From assembly GCA_027485645.1 (NCBI GenBank), contig JAIXQR010000001.1, positions 489,632 to 553,631 on the forward strand: DNA of 64,000 nt, given 5' to 3'. Of this stretch, positions 16,941-25,176 are shown one piece after another (the stretch's first letter is position 1; every line of letters starts with the position of its first letter). A program made the translations under genes and the position numbers. A model generated the notes under the pieces. It did no database searches. It was given only the letters and a program-made list of their open reading frames with translations, and had not been told where the DNA came from. The DNA comes from a bacterium (GTDB taxonomy: Bacteria > Armatimonadota > Fimbriimonadia > Fimbriimonadales > Fimbriimonadaceae).

Positions 16941-18242
16941 TTACGAAGCGTTGTAGCTGCCAGCGAAGCCGACCGTTCCCGAAGCATTTGCGCCTGGGGT
17001 TGATGATCCGCCCGCAAGCGAACCTTCAAACTTGAAGCCCGTGAAGTGCAGTTCAGGTGCACCGTAGTTCTTCCAGTTGTTGACGATCATGTTGCCCTGG
17101 ATGTTGTTGTACTGGTTGACTCGAGCGTGTACGGCGAGCATCATGCCGGTGAAGGCACGGTTCTTAACCGTGATCGTGTCGGTACAAACGAAGTTCCAGC
17201 AAAGGCGGTTCTTGAACGGTGCGTTTACCGTCCATCCCCAGTCAACCGTTGGGCCGATGACGTTTACGACGACCGTGTCGTCCTTGGTCATGTTGTTGAA
17301 GTTGATCGTCTTCAGCGCCTTAACGTCGGTCGCGTTGACCCAGAAAACTCGAAGATTGCCGTTTAGCGTGTTTGCGCTGACGTCAACGTTGATGTTGTTC
17401 GGGTCGGAGACGTTGATGCGAAGGTCTGGGGTGGTTTCCAGGGTTTCGCTTCGGCTGGTCCAAAGCGACTGCTGCGCACCGATCCACGTGCCATCCATCG
17501 TTTTATAAACGGTGCCGCTTCCGAGCATTTGCAGCGTGTTCGTGATGCTTCCCGAGACGTAGGCATCATAGCCGTTAAAGACCTTCTTCACGTTTCCGGA
17601 CTTGGTTAGGTCTCCGCACATCCAAAGGCCGATGTTGCCGATAGTGTTGACCTTGCCAGGCGTGGTGTGCTGGTTGATTTCGTACGGACCCTGCCAGGTT
17701 CCGCAGACCGCGACTGGTCCTTCGCTGTGTCCGCCCTGGGTGGTCGCCGAGTTGAAAACGAGAGCGTTGAAGTCGCTACCGCTGGTTCCGGTTGGCGTGC
17801 CGGCGGCGATCTTAACTTCCATGGAAGCCTTTCGAACGGCTCCGCCAACAACGGCGGTGGAGTTCAAGTAAACGGGACCGGTTCCGGTCCATGGGGTGGT
17901 GCCGTATGGGGTGGTCGAAGCGTAAACCCAGAAGTCGCCGTTAGCGCCAGCAACCGTTCCTTTTCGTCCAGCATATGGCTGTCCACTGAGCTTGGTTGGA
18001 GTTGTAACCCAAGTGGATGCCGTTCCGGTTCCGGTCTTCGTTGCAATCAGGGCAAGCTCGTCGTTCAAACCAGCTTCTGCAACTAGCAGAGCGGCCTCCG
18101 AGTTTGCGCGGGACACGCTCAGGCTGTAGTGCGATCCTGCCGTAGTGAGCGAGCCCACCACGAGAGCGGAGCCGACGGCCGACATGATGAGAACTGCCGG
18201 AAGTACGGAACCCTTCTGATTAAAATTTAGCCCAACCTTCAT
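16941..18242 (-). CDS. GspK/PilX-like large pilin with choice-of-anchor-A domain (cassette 1, gene 1)
   Basis: The protein has a prepilin-like N-terminus (NQKG, then SVLPAVLIMSAVGSALVVG) lacking Glu at +5, as in GspK tip pseudopilins. A conserved stalk follows (SRANSEAALLVAEAGLNDEL). From about residue 160 a domain of about 270 residues matches the choice-of-anchor-A pattern: SDFNALVFNS, EGPVAVCGTW, VVNVIGPTVDWGW, LCWNFVCTDTITVKN, GMMLAVHARVNQYNNIQGNM and LHFTGFKFEG. ATG 18242 is chosen over ATG 18284 because the leader would otherwise be long and non-hydrophobic, and AAAGGG lies upstream. It is inferred to sit at the pilus or pseudopilus tip and bind a surface or substrate. Confidence 0.75.
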   Translation of the reverse strand: MKVGLNFNQKGSVLPAVLIMSAVGSALVVGSLTTAGSHYSLSVSRANSEAALLVAEAGLNDELALIATKTGTGTASTWVTTPTKLSGQPYAGRKGTVAGANGDFWVYASTTPYGTTPWTGTGPVYLNSTAVVGGAVRKASMEVKIAAGTPTGTSGSDFNALVFNSATTQGGHSEGPVAVCGTWQGPYEINQHTTPGKVNTIGNIGLWMCGDLTKSGNVKKVFNGYDAYVSGSITNTLQMLGSGTVYKTMDGTWIGAQQSLWTSRSETLETTPDLRINVSDPNNINVDVSANTLNGNLRVFWVNATDVKALKTINFNNMTKDDTVVVNVIGPTVDWGWTVNAPFKNRLCWNFVCTDTITVKNRAFTGMMLAVHARVNQYNNIQGNMIVNNWKNYGAPELHFTGFKFEGSLAGGSSTPGANASGTVGFAGSYNAS

Positions 18243-18401
18243 GAATATCTTCACATCCCTTTCGGGAATAGGTGAAGTATCCACCGGCGACAGCCAATAA
18301 TGACCCTTCGCGCTGACCTGTTATTGTGTGACACGCGAAAAGTTCAATCGCATCTAAACGGCGATTGGACGGAACTCAGGTTCAGTTTGTTCCGGAAAAC
18401 T

Positions 18402-18433
18402 GGTCAGCGCTTCAATTAGGGTAAGCGCTGACC
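18402..18433 (-). terminator. Intrinsic terminator after pilin cassette 2
   Basis: A perfect 11-bp inverted repeat (18402-18412 with 18423-18433, 10-nt loop) is followed on the minus strand by AGTTTTCC. It separates the second cassette from the first, which implies that each has its own transcript. Confidence 0.65.
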
Positions 18434-18450
18434 GCTTGGCAAGGGATGCC

Positions 18451-19032
18451 TTACGGAATGTAAGGACTGTTTCGGAGCCGGAAGTCCGTGGTGTAGGTTC
18501 CGGCGATACCGTTTCGCGACATCTCTACCGTCACACGAATCACGGTGATGTTTTTGACCGAGGTTCCGGTCACCGTGGTTGCCCAGTTTGTCGGCATGGA
18601 GGTCGCATTATAAGTGCCGCCGTCGATCGTTAAGTACCTGAAGGTTAGGCTGGTAACGTCCGACATCGAGTACGAAGGGGTGGTGTTACTGCCCTCTAAG
18701 CGCTGGAACGTGCCGTTCGTAAGCTTGAAGGTTCTCGTTGTACCGGTTGAGTTCACGTAGAACGTGATGGACGACGCATTGGCCGATTCGATCACGGAGT
18801 TCGTGGTGCAGCCCGAGGTTGCAGTGCAAGCCGGGGCTTCTTTCAGATCGTCGCTAATCATCGTGACGATGCCAACGCAGTCTTCTTGAATCGGAGGTAA
18901 TCCGGTCGTCGTCTTTTGCGCCTTCGAGATGCTGGTGAATCCTTGTAGCCCCATGCCAACGGCAAGGATCAGGATCGCGGCGGTCGCCAGCATTTCAATT
19001 TGGGAAAATCCACGTCGCACGTTAAACACCAT
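18451..19032 (-). CDS. Minor prepilin, PilW/GspJ-like (cassette 2, gene 3)
   Basis: From ATG 19032 the protein begins MVFNVRRG then FSQIEMLATAAILIL, a prepilin signal with Glu at +5. It is a paralogue of 15880-16458, with the same paired cysteines (ACTATSGCTT), QRLEGSNTT and a C-terminal DFRLRNSP. The frame extends to 19062, but that would put a charged Cys/Arg stretch before the leader. The chosen start overlaps the end of the preceding prepilin gene by 11 nt, as in a translationally coupled unit. It is the last gene of cassette 2, followed by a terminator hairpin. Confidence 0.83.
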   Translation of the reverse strand: MVFNVRRGFSQIEMLATAAILILAVGMGLQGFTSISKAQKTTTGLPPIQEDCVGIVTMISDDLKEAPACTATSGCTTNSVIESANASSITFYVNSTGTTRTFKLTNGTFQRLEGSNTTPSYSMSDVTSLTFRYLTIDGGTYNATSMPTNWATTVTGTSVKNITVIRVTVEMSRNGIAGTYTTDFRLRNSPYIP

Positions 19033-19483
19033 CCTTCGCGAGCACGGTGGCCATCGTGACAACGACTTTGCTCGGCGAGAGCGTTCGCACGGTTGCGGTG
19101 ACGGTGCGCTTCGAAAGCGAGTTCAAGGTGTACGTCGTGCCGCTGACCGTAATGCCGGTGTCGGTGACGGTTCTTTGAACCGAGAAGATCGCACCGGTGG
19201 AGTTTGCCAACGGCGCTCCAACGGAATTGAAGTACTCCAGGGAACCAGTGTGGGTGGCGGTGGTGCCGGAAACCGTGCCTAACGGCAGGTTTGCCCAGCC
19301 CAAGACCTTTGCCCGCTCAATATCGGCTCGAGCGAGTTGGGATCCGACCGACGTTTGGTGCTGCTGAACCGAAATGGTCATGCAGTATCCCCAGGCGTTT
19401 GCTCCCACGATAAGGGTGAGAGACGCGATGACGGTGGAAGCTAAAAGTTCAACTAAGGTGAGGCCGCGTAGCTTATTGCGCAT
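19022..19483 (-). CDS. Minor prepilin, PilV/GspI-like (cassette 2, gene 2)
   Basis: The protein starts MRNKLRG then LTLVELLASTVIASL, a prepilin leader with Glu at +5. The mature domain is homologous to the 16458-16922 product (VERAK/IERAK and GFANLPLGT/GWANLPLGT motifs). The ORF runs upstream to 19582, but ATG 19483 is the only start that places the leader at the N-terminus, and the extra codons lie inside the preceding gene. It overlaps that gene by 11 nt and the next by 11 nt. It is probably co-assembled with its two cassette partners. Confidence 0.85.
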   Translation of the reverse strand: MRNKLRGLTLVELLASTVIASLTLIVGANAWGYCMTISVQQHQTSVGSQLARADIERAKVLGWANLPLGTVSGTTATHTGSLEYFNSVGAPLANSTGAIFSVQRTVTDTGITVSGTTYTLNSLSKRTVTATVRTLSPSKVVVTMATVLAKDGV

Positions 19484-20747
19484 CGTAGTTACCTTTGTAG
19501 CCAATCGAGGTTGAGAACGTGGATTGGGCTGCGAACGCACCGGCGTACTTGAAGTTGGTGAAGTGCATTTCTGGAGCACCATAGTTGGACCAGCGCTTCG
19601 CGATCATCGTTCCCTGAATATTGTTGTACTGCTGAACGTGAGCTTTCGGAGCCAGCATCATCCCGGTGAGGTGTCGGTTTGCAACCTTGATGTTGGAGAC
19701 GTTTTGGAAGTTCCAAAGAATCCGGTTCTTGTACGGAGCGTTAACCTGCCAGCCCCAATCCACGTTAGATCCTTCGACGTTGATAATGACCGAGTCGCTT
19801 GCGGTCATGTTCTGAATGTCCAACGTCTTGAGCGGGGCGAGGTCTTTGTCATCGACCCAATACACCTTTACGTTTCCGTTCAAAGTGTTTTTGGTCACGT
19901 CCATGCGGATGTTGTTCATGTCCGAACAATCGAGTCGCATGTCGTTCATGGCACCGATCGTATCGGACTGGGTCTGCCACTTGGCTTCTTCGGTCGTAAA
20001 CCAGTTTGTGGAGGTCGTGTTGTAGATCGTCCCATTACCAAGCATGGTTAGGATGCAGTTGATCTGCCCGCCAATGTATGCGTTGAATCCGTTGAAGACC
20101 TTCTTAACCGCATTTCCTCGGGTGATCTGTCCACCGTTGTAAAGGCCTACCTTCGTGTCGGTGCCAATCTTGGCCGATGCCGAGTGCTGGTTGATTTCGT
20201 AGGGGCCGTTCCAGTTTCCGCCGACGGCGACCGGTCCTTCACTGTGGCCGCCCTTTGTATCGACGTTTCCAAAAACGATGGCGTTGAAGTCGCTTCCGGT
20301 CGTCGTCGGGTTGGACCCGGCGGTCTGGGTCACTTTGACTTGCAGACTTGCCTTCCGAATGGCGCCGCCAACTTTGGCGACGGAAACGAGATACAAGGGG
20401 CCGGTGCCAGTCCAAGCAGTTTTGGTCGTTGGGCTCGTCGTACCGTAGACCCAGTAGTTGCCGGTGACACCTGCGACCGAGCCCTTTCGTCCTTCGTACG
20501 GTTCGGCAGTCTGCTTAGAAGGAGTCGTGACCCAGGTTGACGCATCGGTTGCGCTGGTTTTCGACGCAATATTAATGAGCTCTTCGTTCAATCCGGCTTC
20601 CGCCAAGAGTAGAGCGGCTTCGCTGTTAGATCTTGAGACCGCCAGATTGAAGTTTGAGCCAGAAACCATGAGGGATCCGACAATAAGGGTTGCGCCAACG
20701 GCAGAGAGCACAACTACAGCAATGAGGGCGGAGCCTTTGATATTCAT
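19473..20747 (-). CDS. GspK/PilX-like large pilin with choice-of-anchor-A domain (cassette 2, gene 1)
   Basis: The 424-residue paralogue of 16941-18242 starts MNIKG then SALIAVVVLSAVGATLIVG, again without Glu at +5. The stalk SRSNSEAALLLAEAGLNEEL is nearly identical to that of cassette 1. The C-terminal domain shows SDFNAIVFGN, EGPVAVGGNWNG, VIINVEGSNVDWGW, ILWNFQNVSNIKV, GMMLAPKAHVQQYNNIQG and MHFTNFKYAG, the choice-of-anchor-A pattern. The family is usually found at surfaces of bacteria with diverse anchors; here the anchor is a pilin helix. It is the first gene of its cassette, with about 200 bp of upstream non-coding DNA. Confidence 0.77.
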   Translation of the reverse strand: MNIKGSALIAVVVLSAVGATLIVGSLMVSGSNFNLAVSRSNSEAALLLAEAGLNEELINIASKTSATDASTWVTTPSKQTAEPYEGRKGSVAGVTGNYWVYGTTSPTTKTAWTGTGPLYLVSVAKVGGAIRKASLQVKVTQTAGSNPTTTGSDFNAIVFGNVDTKGGHSEGPVAVGGNWNGPYEINQHSASAKIGTDTKVGLYNGGQITRGNAVKKVFNGFNAYIGGQINCILTMLGNGTIYNTTSTNWFTTEEAKWQTQSDTIGAMNDMRLDCSDMNNIRMDVTKNTLNGNVKVYWVDDKDLAPLKTLDIQNMTASDSVIINVEGSNVDWGWQVNAPYKNRILWNFQNVSNIKVANRHLTGMMLAPKAHVQQYNNIQGTMIAKRWSNYGAPEMHFTNFKYAGAFAAQSTFSTSIGYKGNYDAQ

Positions 20748-20910
20748 GACCAGACAGATTCAGGAATTGTGCCTTGGTTGCGAGATTCATCCGAGCAGAT
20801 GAAGGTAACGCTAAAGAAGGACACACTCCGATATGATCAATATTCGGCCGGAATGTTCGAGTTCTCTATGGTTGGAAATCGAGAATCGAAATTTTGAATG
20901 GTTATCAGAA

Positions 20911-20944
20911 GTTGGCTGCTGAAATTTCCGTTTCAGCAGCCAAC
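20911..20944 (-). terminator. Strong hairpin after the sugar dehydrogenase gene
   Basis: A perfect 14-bp inverted repeat (20911-20924 with 20931-20944, loop of 6) begins 7 nt after the stop codon of the minus-strand gene. No clear T-tract follows, so it may terminate with help or protect the 3' end. Confidence 0.55.
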
Positions 20945-20951
20945 ATCGGCC

Positions 20952-22460
20952 TTACTTAGCTGGGACTAGCCGAACGACTTTATCCGGCTGGTTGAGGGCA
21001 ACGTACACGAAGCCGTCTGGTCCGACAGCAACTTCTCGGATGCGGCCCATGCCGTGAATCAGTTCTTCTCGCTCAACGAGGTTGTCCCCATTCACTCGGA
21101 TTCGATCCAGGTTCTGGCCTGCAAGTCCGCCCGCGATGAGGTCACCGTTCCACTGTGGGAACGCCTTTCCGCGTCCGTAGTCCAGGCCGCTTGCGCCGAT
21201 GCTCGGCAGCCATCGGAAGACTGGAAGGGTGATCTTCTGTTCTGGTGCTGGCCAAGGAGTTTGGAACGGCGAGTCGTTGTAGTTGATGCTAAACGCAACC
21301 ACGGGCCAGCCGTAGTTCGCGCCTTTCTGGATTCGGTTGACTTCGTCTCCACCGCGTGGGCCGTGCTCCGTGTCCCAAAGGTTGCCCTTGGCGTCCATGA
21401 CCAAGCCTTGCTGATTTCGGTGGCCGAGGGTCCAGATTCCGGGAATGGAATCGGCGACGCCTACGAACGGGTTGTCCGTTGGAATCTTTCCGTCTTCCTT
21501 GACGCGGTAGATCTTTCCGTATGGGTTCGTCAGCTCCTGGGCGAGCATGTTGCCGCCGCGCTCGCCGACGGCAAAGAAGATGTTGCCCTTGCCATCAAAA
21601 ACGATTCGGCTACCAAAGTGCGCGCCAGAGCCGTTGTAGAACTTTTGCGGAGCTTCCCAAATCGTTTCCTCGCTGCCCCAAGTGGCTTTATCACCTGAGA
21701 ATTTGACTTTTCCGCGGACGATCTTGGTCATTCCACTGCGGTTCCCGTCCTTTGCCGGGTCGGTGAAGGACAGGTAAACCCAGCCGTTCTTCGCGTACTG
21801 AGGATGGACGGCGACTTCCATCATTCCGCCCTGGCCGAGCTCTAGACTCTTTGGCAAACCGTCGATCGTGCCGATGACCTTCCCGTCTTTGGCAACGGTG
21901 ATGCTTCCGGGTCGGTTCGTGATCATCATGTGGCCGTCAGGAAGCCAGTCGATTCCCCATGGAGTTTGCAGGCCGTTGCCCTGATCGATCACCGTCTCGA
22001 CTTTGTACTTGTGATACTTCGAGGTGTACACGCCGTCGGTGGCCTTTGGCGACCCGTTCATCTGGCGCAAGCCGCGGCCCTGAAGCTCTCGAATGTGGAC
22101 GACTAATGCCCAGCACTCTTTGTCCGAAAGCGTCTCGCCGTACGCGTCCATTCCCGCGCTGGCAACGCCGTTCTTGATGGCGTCATAGAACGGCTTGTCC
22201 CACTTCTGGTCAAACTTTTCGGCCTTGAGGAGCGAAGGCGTGCCGCCACCGCCGCCTTCGGCATTCTCGCCGTGGCATTTGGCGCAGGTGTCGTTGTACA
22301 ACCGCGTGACGTTAACCGCTCGCTGACCCTGTTCGGTCCGTGCAGCGGATGGCGTGTTCGCGTTAGTTTTGGCATTCGGAGCAGAATCTGCGCCGAGCAT
22401 ACAGGCCCAGGTTACGGTGCCTCCAGCGATGAGAGCAAGGGGAGCAAGCAGCTTTGCCAC
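20952..22460 (-). CDS. Cytochrome c-fused PQQ-type sugar (glucose/sorbosone) dehydrogenase
   Basis: The 502-residue exported protein has a hydrophobic N-terminus. A cytochrome c domain (about 45-130) follows with haem motif CAKCHG and a downstream Met, then a six-bladed GSDH-type propeller from about 155 (GLQTPWGIDWLPDG, GAHFGSRIVFDGKG, TLGHRNQQGLVMD, DTEHGPRGGDEVN). Such enzymes oxidise aldose sugars in the periplasm and pass electrons through haem. The fused haem domain makes a separate first acceptor unnecessary. It starts with GTG, supported by a TAAATT hexamer 6 nt before. A second cytochrome c lipoprotein is encoded 44 nt upstream on the same strand. Confidence 0.87.
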   Translation of the reverse strand: MAKLLAPLALIAGGTVTWACMLGADSAPNAKTNANTPSAARTEQGQRAVNVTRLYNDTCAKCHGENAEGGGGGTPSLLKAEKFDQKWDKPFYDAIKNGVASAGMDAYGETLSDKECWALVVHIRELQGRGLRQMNGSPKATDGVYTSKYHKYKVETVIDQGNGLQTPWGIDWLPDGHMMITNRPGSITVAKDGKVIGTIDGLPKSLELGQGGMMEVAVHPQYAKNGWVYLSFTDPAKDGNRSGMTKIVRGKVKFSGDKATWGSEETIWEAPQKFYNGSGAHFGSRIVFDGKGNIFFAVGERGGNMLAQELTNPYGKIYRVKEDGKIPTDNPFVGVADSIPGIWTLGHRNQQGLVMDAKGNLWDTEHGPRGGDEVNRIQKGANYGWPVVAFSINYNDSPFQTPWPAPEQKITLPVFRWLPSIGASGLDYGRGKAFPQWNGDLIAGGLAGQNLDRIRVNGDNLVEREELIHGMGRIREVAVGPDGFVYVALNQPDKVVRLVPAK

Positions 22461-22466
22461 GAACTG

Positions 22467-22472
22467 AATTTA
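22467..22472 (-). promoter_or_regulatory. -10-like TAAATT, 6 nt before GTG 22460
   Basis: On the minus strand TAAATT and six further bases precede the GTG of the sugar dehydrogenase gene. The gene could therefore be transcribed separately from the cytochrome upstream. Confidence 0.4.
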
Positions 22473-22504
22473 CCTAGTTGCCAAACGGCACCGGCATCTT
22501 TATC

Positions 22505-22900
22505 TCAGTTTTTCGCGCCGTCTTTAATCCAGGCTTCGACTGCCGCGATGTCTGCCTCGGGCAGTGGGCCCGAAGGTGGCATCTGCTTCTTGCCATTTCG
22601 CGCTCGAAGAACGTCGACCAAGACACTTCCTTCAGGCTTGCCGGCAACCAGAATCGGACCATGCGAACCGCCGCGCTGGATAGCCTCATACGAAACCATG
22701 CTGACGCCGTCCTTCGGGTTTGTGTCGCCGTGGCAACCAGCGCACTTTGAGGCAAACGTGGTTTGGACCGCGGCGAAGTTGGAGCCAACCGCAGCATTGT
22801 TCGTGCTTGCAGTAGTGGACGCGGCGGGAGCTTCTGAGCTGGACTGGCAGCCAACGATCACGATGGCAATGGCGGCGCAGATGGGCAGAAGCTTTTTCAT
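22505..22900 (-). CDS. Cytochrome c lipoprotein
   Basis: From ATG 22900 the protein begins MKKLLPICAAIAIVIVGC, a lipoprotein signal with lipobox cysteine, followed by a low-complexity Ser/Ala/Thr linker. One haem c motif, CAGCHG, is present, and MPPSGPL further on supplies the likely axial Met. The end (EADIAAVEAWIKDGA) fits small planctomycete/armatimonad-type cytochromes. It is probably membrane-tethered on the periplasmic side and may accept electrons from the adjacent sugar dehydrogenase. The frame extends to 22993, but those codons overlap the divergent peptidase gene and lack a leader. Confidence 0.85.
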   Translation of the reverse strand: MKKLLPICAAIAIVIVGCQSSSEAPAASTTASTNNAAVGSNFAAVQTTFASKCAGCHGDTNPKDGVSMVSYEAIQRGGSHGPILVAGKPEGSVLVDVLRARNGKKQMPPSGPLPEADIAAVEAWIKDGAKN

Positions 22901-22973
22901 GTGTTTCACGTTCTTACCCGGTACTCGCGCATTTAGGTGTGCATCGGCCAGAACGCTGCGCACACGAGGTGAG

Positions 22974-22979
22974 TAAATT
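22974..22979 (+). promoter_or_regulatory. -10-like TAAATT, 6 nt before ATG 22986
   Basis: TAAATT plus six bases directly precede the ATG of the M14 peptidase gene, with no Shine-Dalgarno sequence. Confidence 0.42.
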
Positions 22980-22985
22980 GGTTTG

Positions 22986-24668
22986 ATGCCCAATATCTCC
23001 TTTGACCACTACTACCGCTACGATGAACTGACCGAGCTTCTTCATGGCATCGAAGCGGAAAATCCGGGCTTCGTCACGCTCAGCAGCATCGGTAAATCGC
23101 ACGAGGGCCGGGACATTTGGCTGGTCACTTTGACGAACTCGGCAACCGGCGCGGCGAAGGATAAGCCAGCATTTTGGGCGGACGGCAACATCCACGCTAG
23201 TGAAGTCAGTGCGTCGAGCGCGGTTCTCAAAATCATCGAAAAGCTCCTCGGGGATCAGCGGGCAATCCTAGATGAGCGAACGTTCTATCTCGTGCCTCGC
23301 GTGAGTCCGGACGGCGCGGAGTGGGCCCTCGCCGACGTGCCGAAAATCGTCCGCAGCGGCACGAAGGCATATCCGTACGACGAAGATGACTATTACGGGC
23401 TAGAGCGGCAAGATATCGACGGAGACGGACGCGTTCTCAACATGCGCGTGCCCGACCCAAACGGCGCGTGGGTGATCAACGAGCAAGAGCCACGCCTGCT
23501 GCGACGCCGTGAGCCAGGCGAAAAGGCCGAGAAGACCTACCGGGTTCTCGCGGAAGGCATGTTCCACAACTTTGACGGCCTTAAGATGCGGACCAACCGC
23601 GTCAAGCAAGCCCTCGACTTCAACCGGAATTTCCCGAGTGCTTGGCGGCAGGAGCAAGACCAGATGGGCGCGGGTCAGTATGCGACCAGCGAGCCCGAAA
23701 TCCGAGCCCTCGTGCAAGCGATCTACGACCGGCCGAACATCTGTGGCGCGATTTGTTTCCATACCTATTCCGGCGTTTTGCTTCGCCCACCGAGCCGAAT
23801 GGCCGACACCGACATTCCCGCCGAGGATCTTTGGTCGTACCAAAAGCTCGGGGCAAAGGGCAAAGAGCTCACCGGCTATCCGGATATCTCGAACTACCAC
23901 GAGTTTCGCTATCACCCGAAGGAGATCATCACCGGCACTTTTGATGACTGGATGTACGAGCATCGCGGAGTCCACGCTTGGACGGTCGAGATTTGGTCGC
24001 CGCAGCGACAGGCCGGGATCACCGACTACAAGTACATCGACTGGTTCCGGGAGCACTCGATTGAGCAAGACATTCAACTGCTGCGCTGGGCGGATGAGAA
24101 GCTGGAAGGCAAGGGATACATCGATTGGTATCCATTTGAACACCCGCAGCTTGGCCCGGTGGAGCTTGGCGGATGGGACGCGCACTATGCCTTCCGAAAC
24201 CCGCCGCTTCCGTTCTTGGAAGCGGAAATCTCGCCGCTCGCCGATTGGGCGATTTGGCACGCGAACACCGGCCCACGGCTCACCTTCCGCGACTTGGTGA
24301 TCACCGAGGTCGGCGGTGCGTTCCGGGTTCGGCTCGCGGTGCAGAACTCCGGCTGGCTGCCAACAAACGTCACCGAGATTGCCAGCAAGCGAAAGCATTG
24401 CCGTGGCGTGATTGGCGAAGTCGTCCGAGCGGACGACGAGGACCGAGACACGACCCGGGAGCCAGAGTGGCTGGTGAGCGGCTTGCTACGATCCGTCGGC
24501 CAACAGCTGAAGGGGTACAGCCATATTGCCGCTGGAGGATGGGGCTGGAGCAGCGATGTGACCGACGATGTCGCGGTGTTTGAGTGGGTGTTGAAGCCCG
24601 GAACCTATGAACTCACCGCCCGGCACGAGCGTGCCGGAACGGTGTCGCGCACAGTGACGCTCGGTTAG
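22986..24668 (+). CDS. M14 family zinc carboxypeptidase
   Basis: The 560-residue protein has a carboxypeptidase A-like domain. SHEGRDIWLVTLT precedes the zinc ligands His and Glu in GNIHASEV (near residue 70) and the third ligand His in CFHTYSG. HAWTVEIW near residue 325 carries the catalytic Glu. A DFNRNFP motif and a C-terminal beta-rich region (about 430-560) are also present. No signal peptide is visible, so it is probably cytoplasmic. ATG 22986 is chosen over TTG 22983 because of the -10-like spacing. The gene ends overlapping the convergent DinB gene by 4 nt. Substrate peptides are unknown. Confidence 0.88.
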   Translation: MPNISFDHYYRYDELTELLHGIEAENPGFVTLSSIGKSHEGRDIWLVTLTNSATGAAKDKPAFWADGNIHASEVSASSAVLKIIEKLLGDQRAILDERTFYLVPRVSPDGAEWALADVPKIVRSGTKAYPYDEDDYYGLERQDIDGDGRVLNMRVPDPNGAWVINEQEPRLLRRREPGEKAEKTYRVLAEGMFHNFDGLKMRTNRVKQALDFNRNFPSAWRQEQDQMGAGQYATSEPEIRALVQAIYDRPNICGAICFHTYSGVLLRPPSRMADTDIPAEDLWSYQKLGAKGKELTGYPDISNYHEFRYHPKEIITGTFDDWMYEHRGVHAWTVEIWSPQRQAGITDYKYIDWFREHSIEQDIQLLRWADEKLEGKGYIDWYPFEHPQLGPVELGGWDAHYAFRNPPLPFLEAEISPLADWAIWHANTGPRLTFRDLVITEVGGAFRVRLAVQNSGWLPTNVTEIASKRKHCRGVIGEVVRADDEDRDTTREPEWLVSGLLRSVGQQLKGYSHIAAGGWGWSSDVTDDVAVFEWVLKPGTYELTARHERAGTVSRTVTLG

Positions 24669-25174
24669 TCTTCGTACTCTTCGGTTCGCCAGAGACCCCA
24701 AATGTGGGATTCTTCCCACTCCTCGGTGGTCTCGTGTCCGGCGAGTCGAAGCGCGGTGAGGATGAGGCCGACGTGCCAGCCTTCGTGCCAAACCATGTGC
24801 TGGAGAAACAGCACCGGGTTCTCGTAGGCCCCTTTTCCGATGGTGCCGTGGATGATAGCGTCGCTCACGGCGGCTCGGACAGCGGCTGCGCTGTCGTTCA
24901 AATGACTTTTAATCGCGGCGAGGTCATCGATCGGAGTGTCCCAGCCGTCGGTGAACGTTCGGCCAAGTTTTGCCGCGCGGTTTGGGTCGAAGTCCGAGAG
25001 CCAGTGGCGACGGACCAGGTGAATGTGGGCGAGTTGCTTGTCCAGCGGCCAGCCGTCGGGCGATGGCAGCGCCTTCCGGGTGTCTTCGGTCACCAGCTTG
25101 GCCACCGACGCTACGATTCGGGCTTGGCGATCCCACGAATCGAGAAGATCGTCGGTGAGTTCTTTGATGGTCAC
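24665..25174 (-). CDS. DinB-like four-helix-bundle metalloprotein
   Basis: The 169-residue protein fits the DinB/YfiT superfamily. Predicted metal-binding histidines lie in QLAHIHLVRRHW (near 48-58) and in VWHEGWHVGLIL (near 131-139). Members act as thiol transferases or metal-dependent enzymes in stress and detoxification, but function cannot be assigned. The start is GTG at 25174, only 2 nt after the stop of the PhyH gene, so the two are co-transcribed. The 3' end overlaps the M14 gene on the other strand by 4 nt. Confidence 0.78.
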   Translation of the reverse strand: MTIKELTDDLLDSWDRQARIVASVAKLVTEDTRKALPSPDGWPLDKQLAHIHLVRRHWLSDFDPNRAAKLGRTFTDGWDTPIDDLAAIKSHLNDSAAAVRAAVSDAIIHGTIGKGAYENPVLFLQHMVWHEGWHVGLILTALRLAGHETTEEWEESHIWGLWRTEEYED

Positions 25175-25176
25175 GT

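Noticed and set aside
23400-24398. Long minus-strand frame within the M14 gene
   Set aside because: The M14 zinc ligands are on the plus strand, and the minus frame has no family features.
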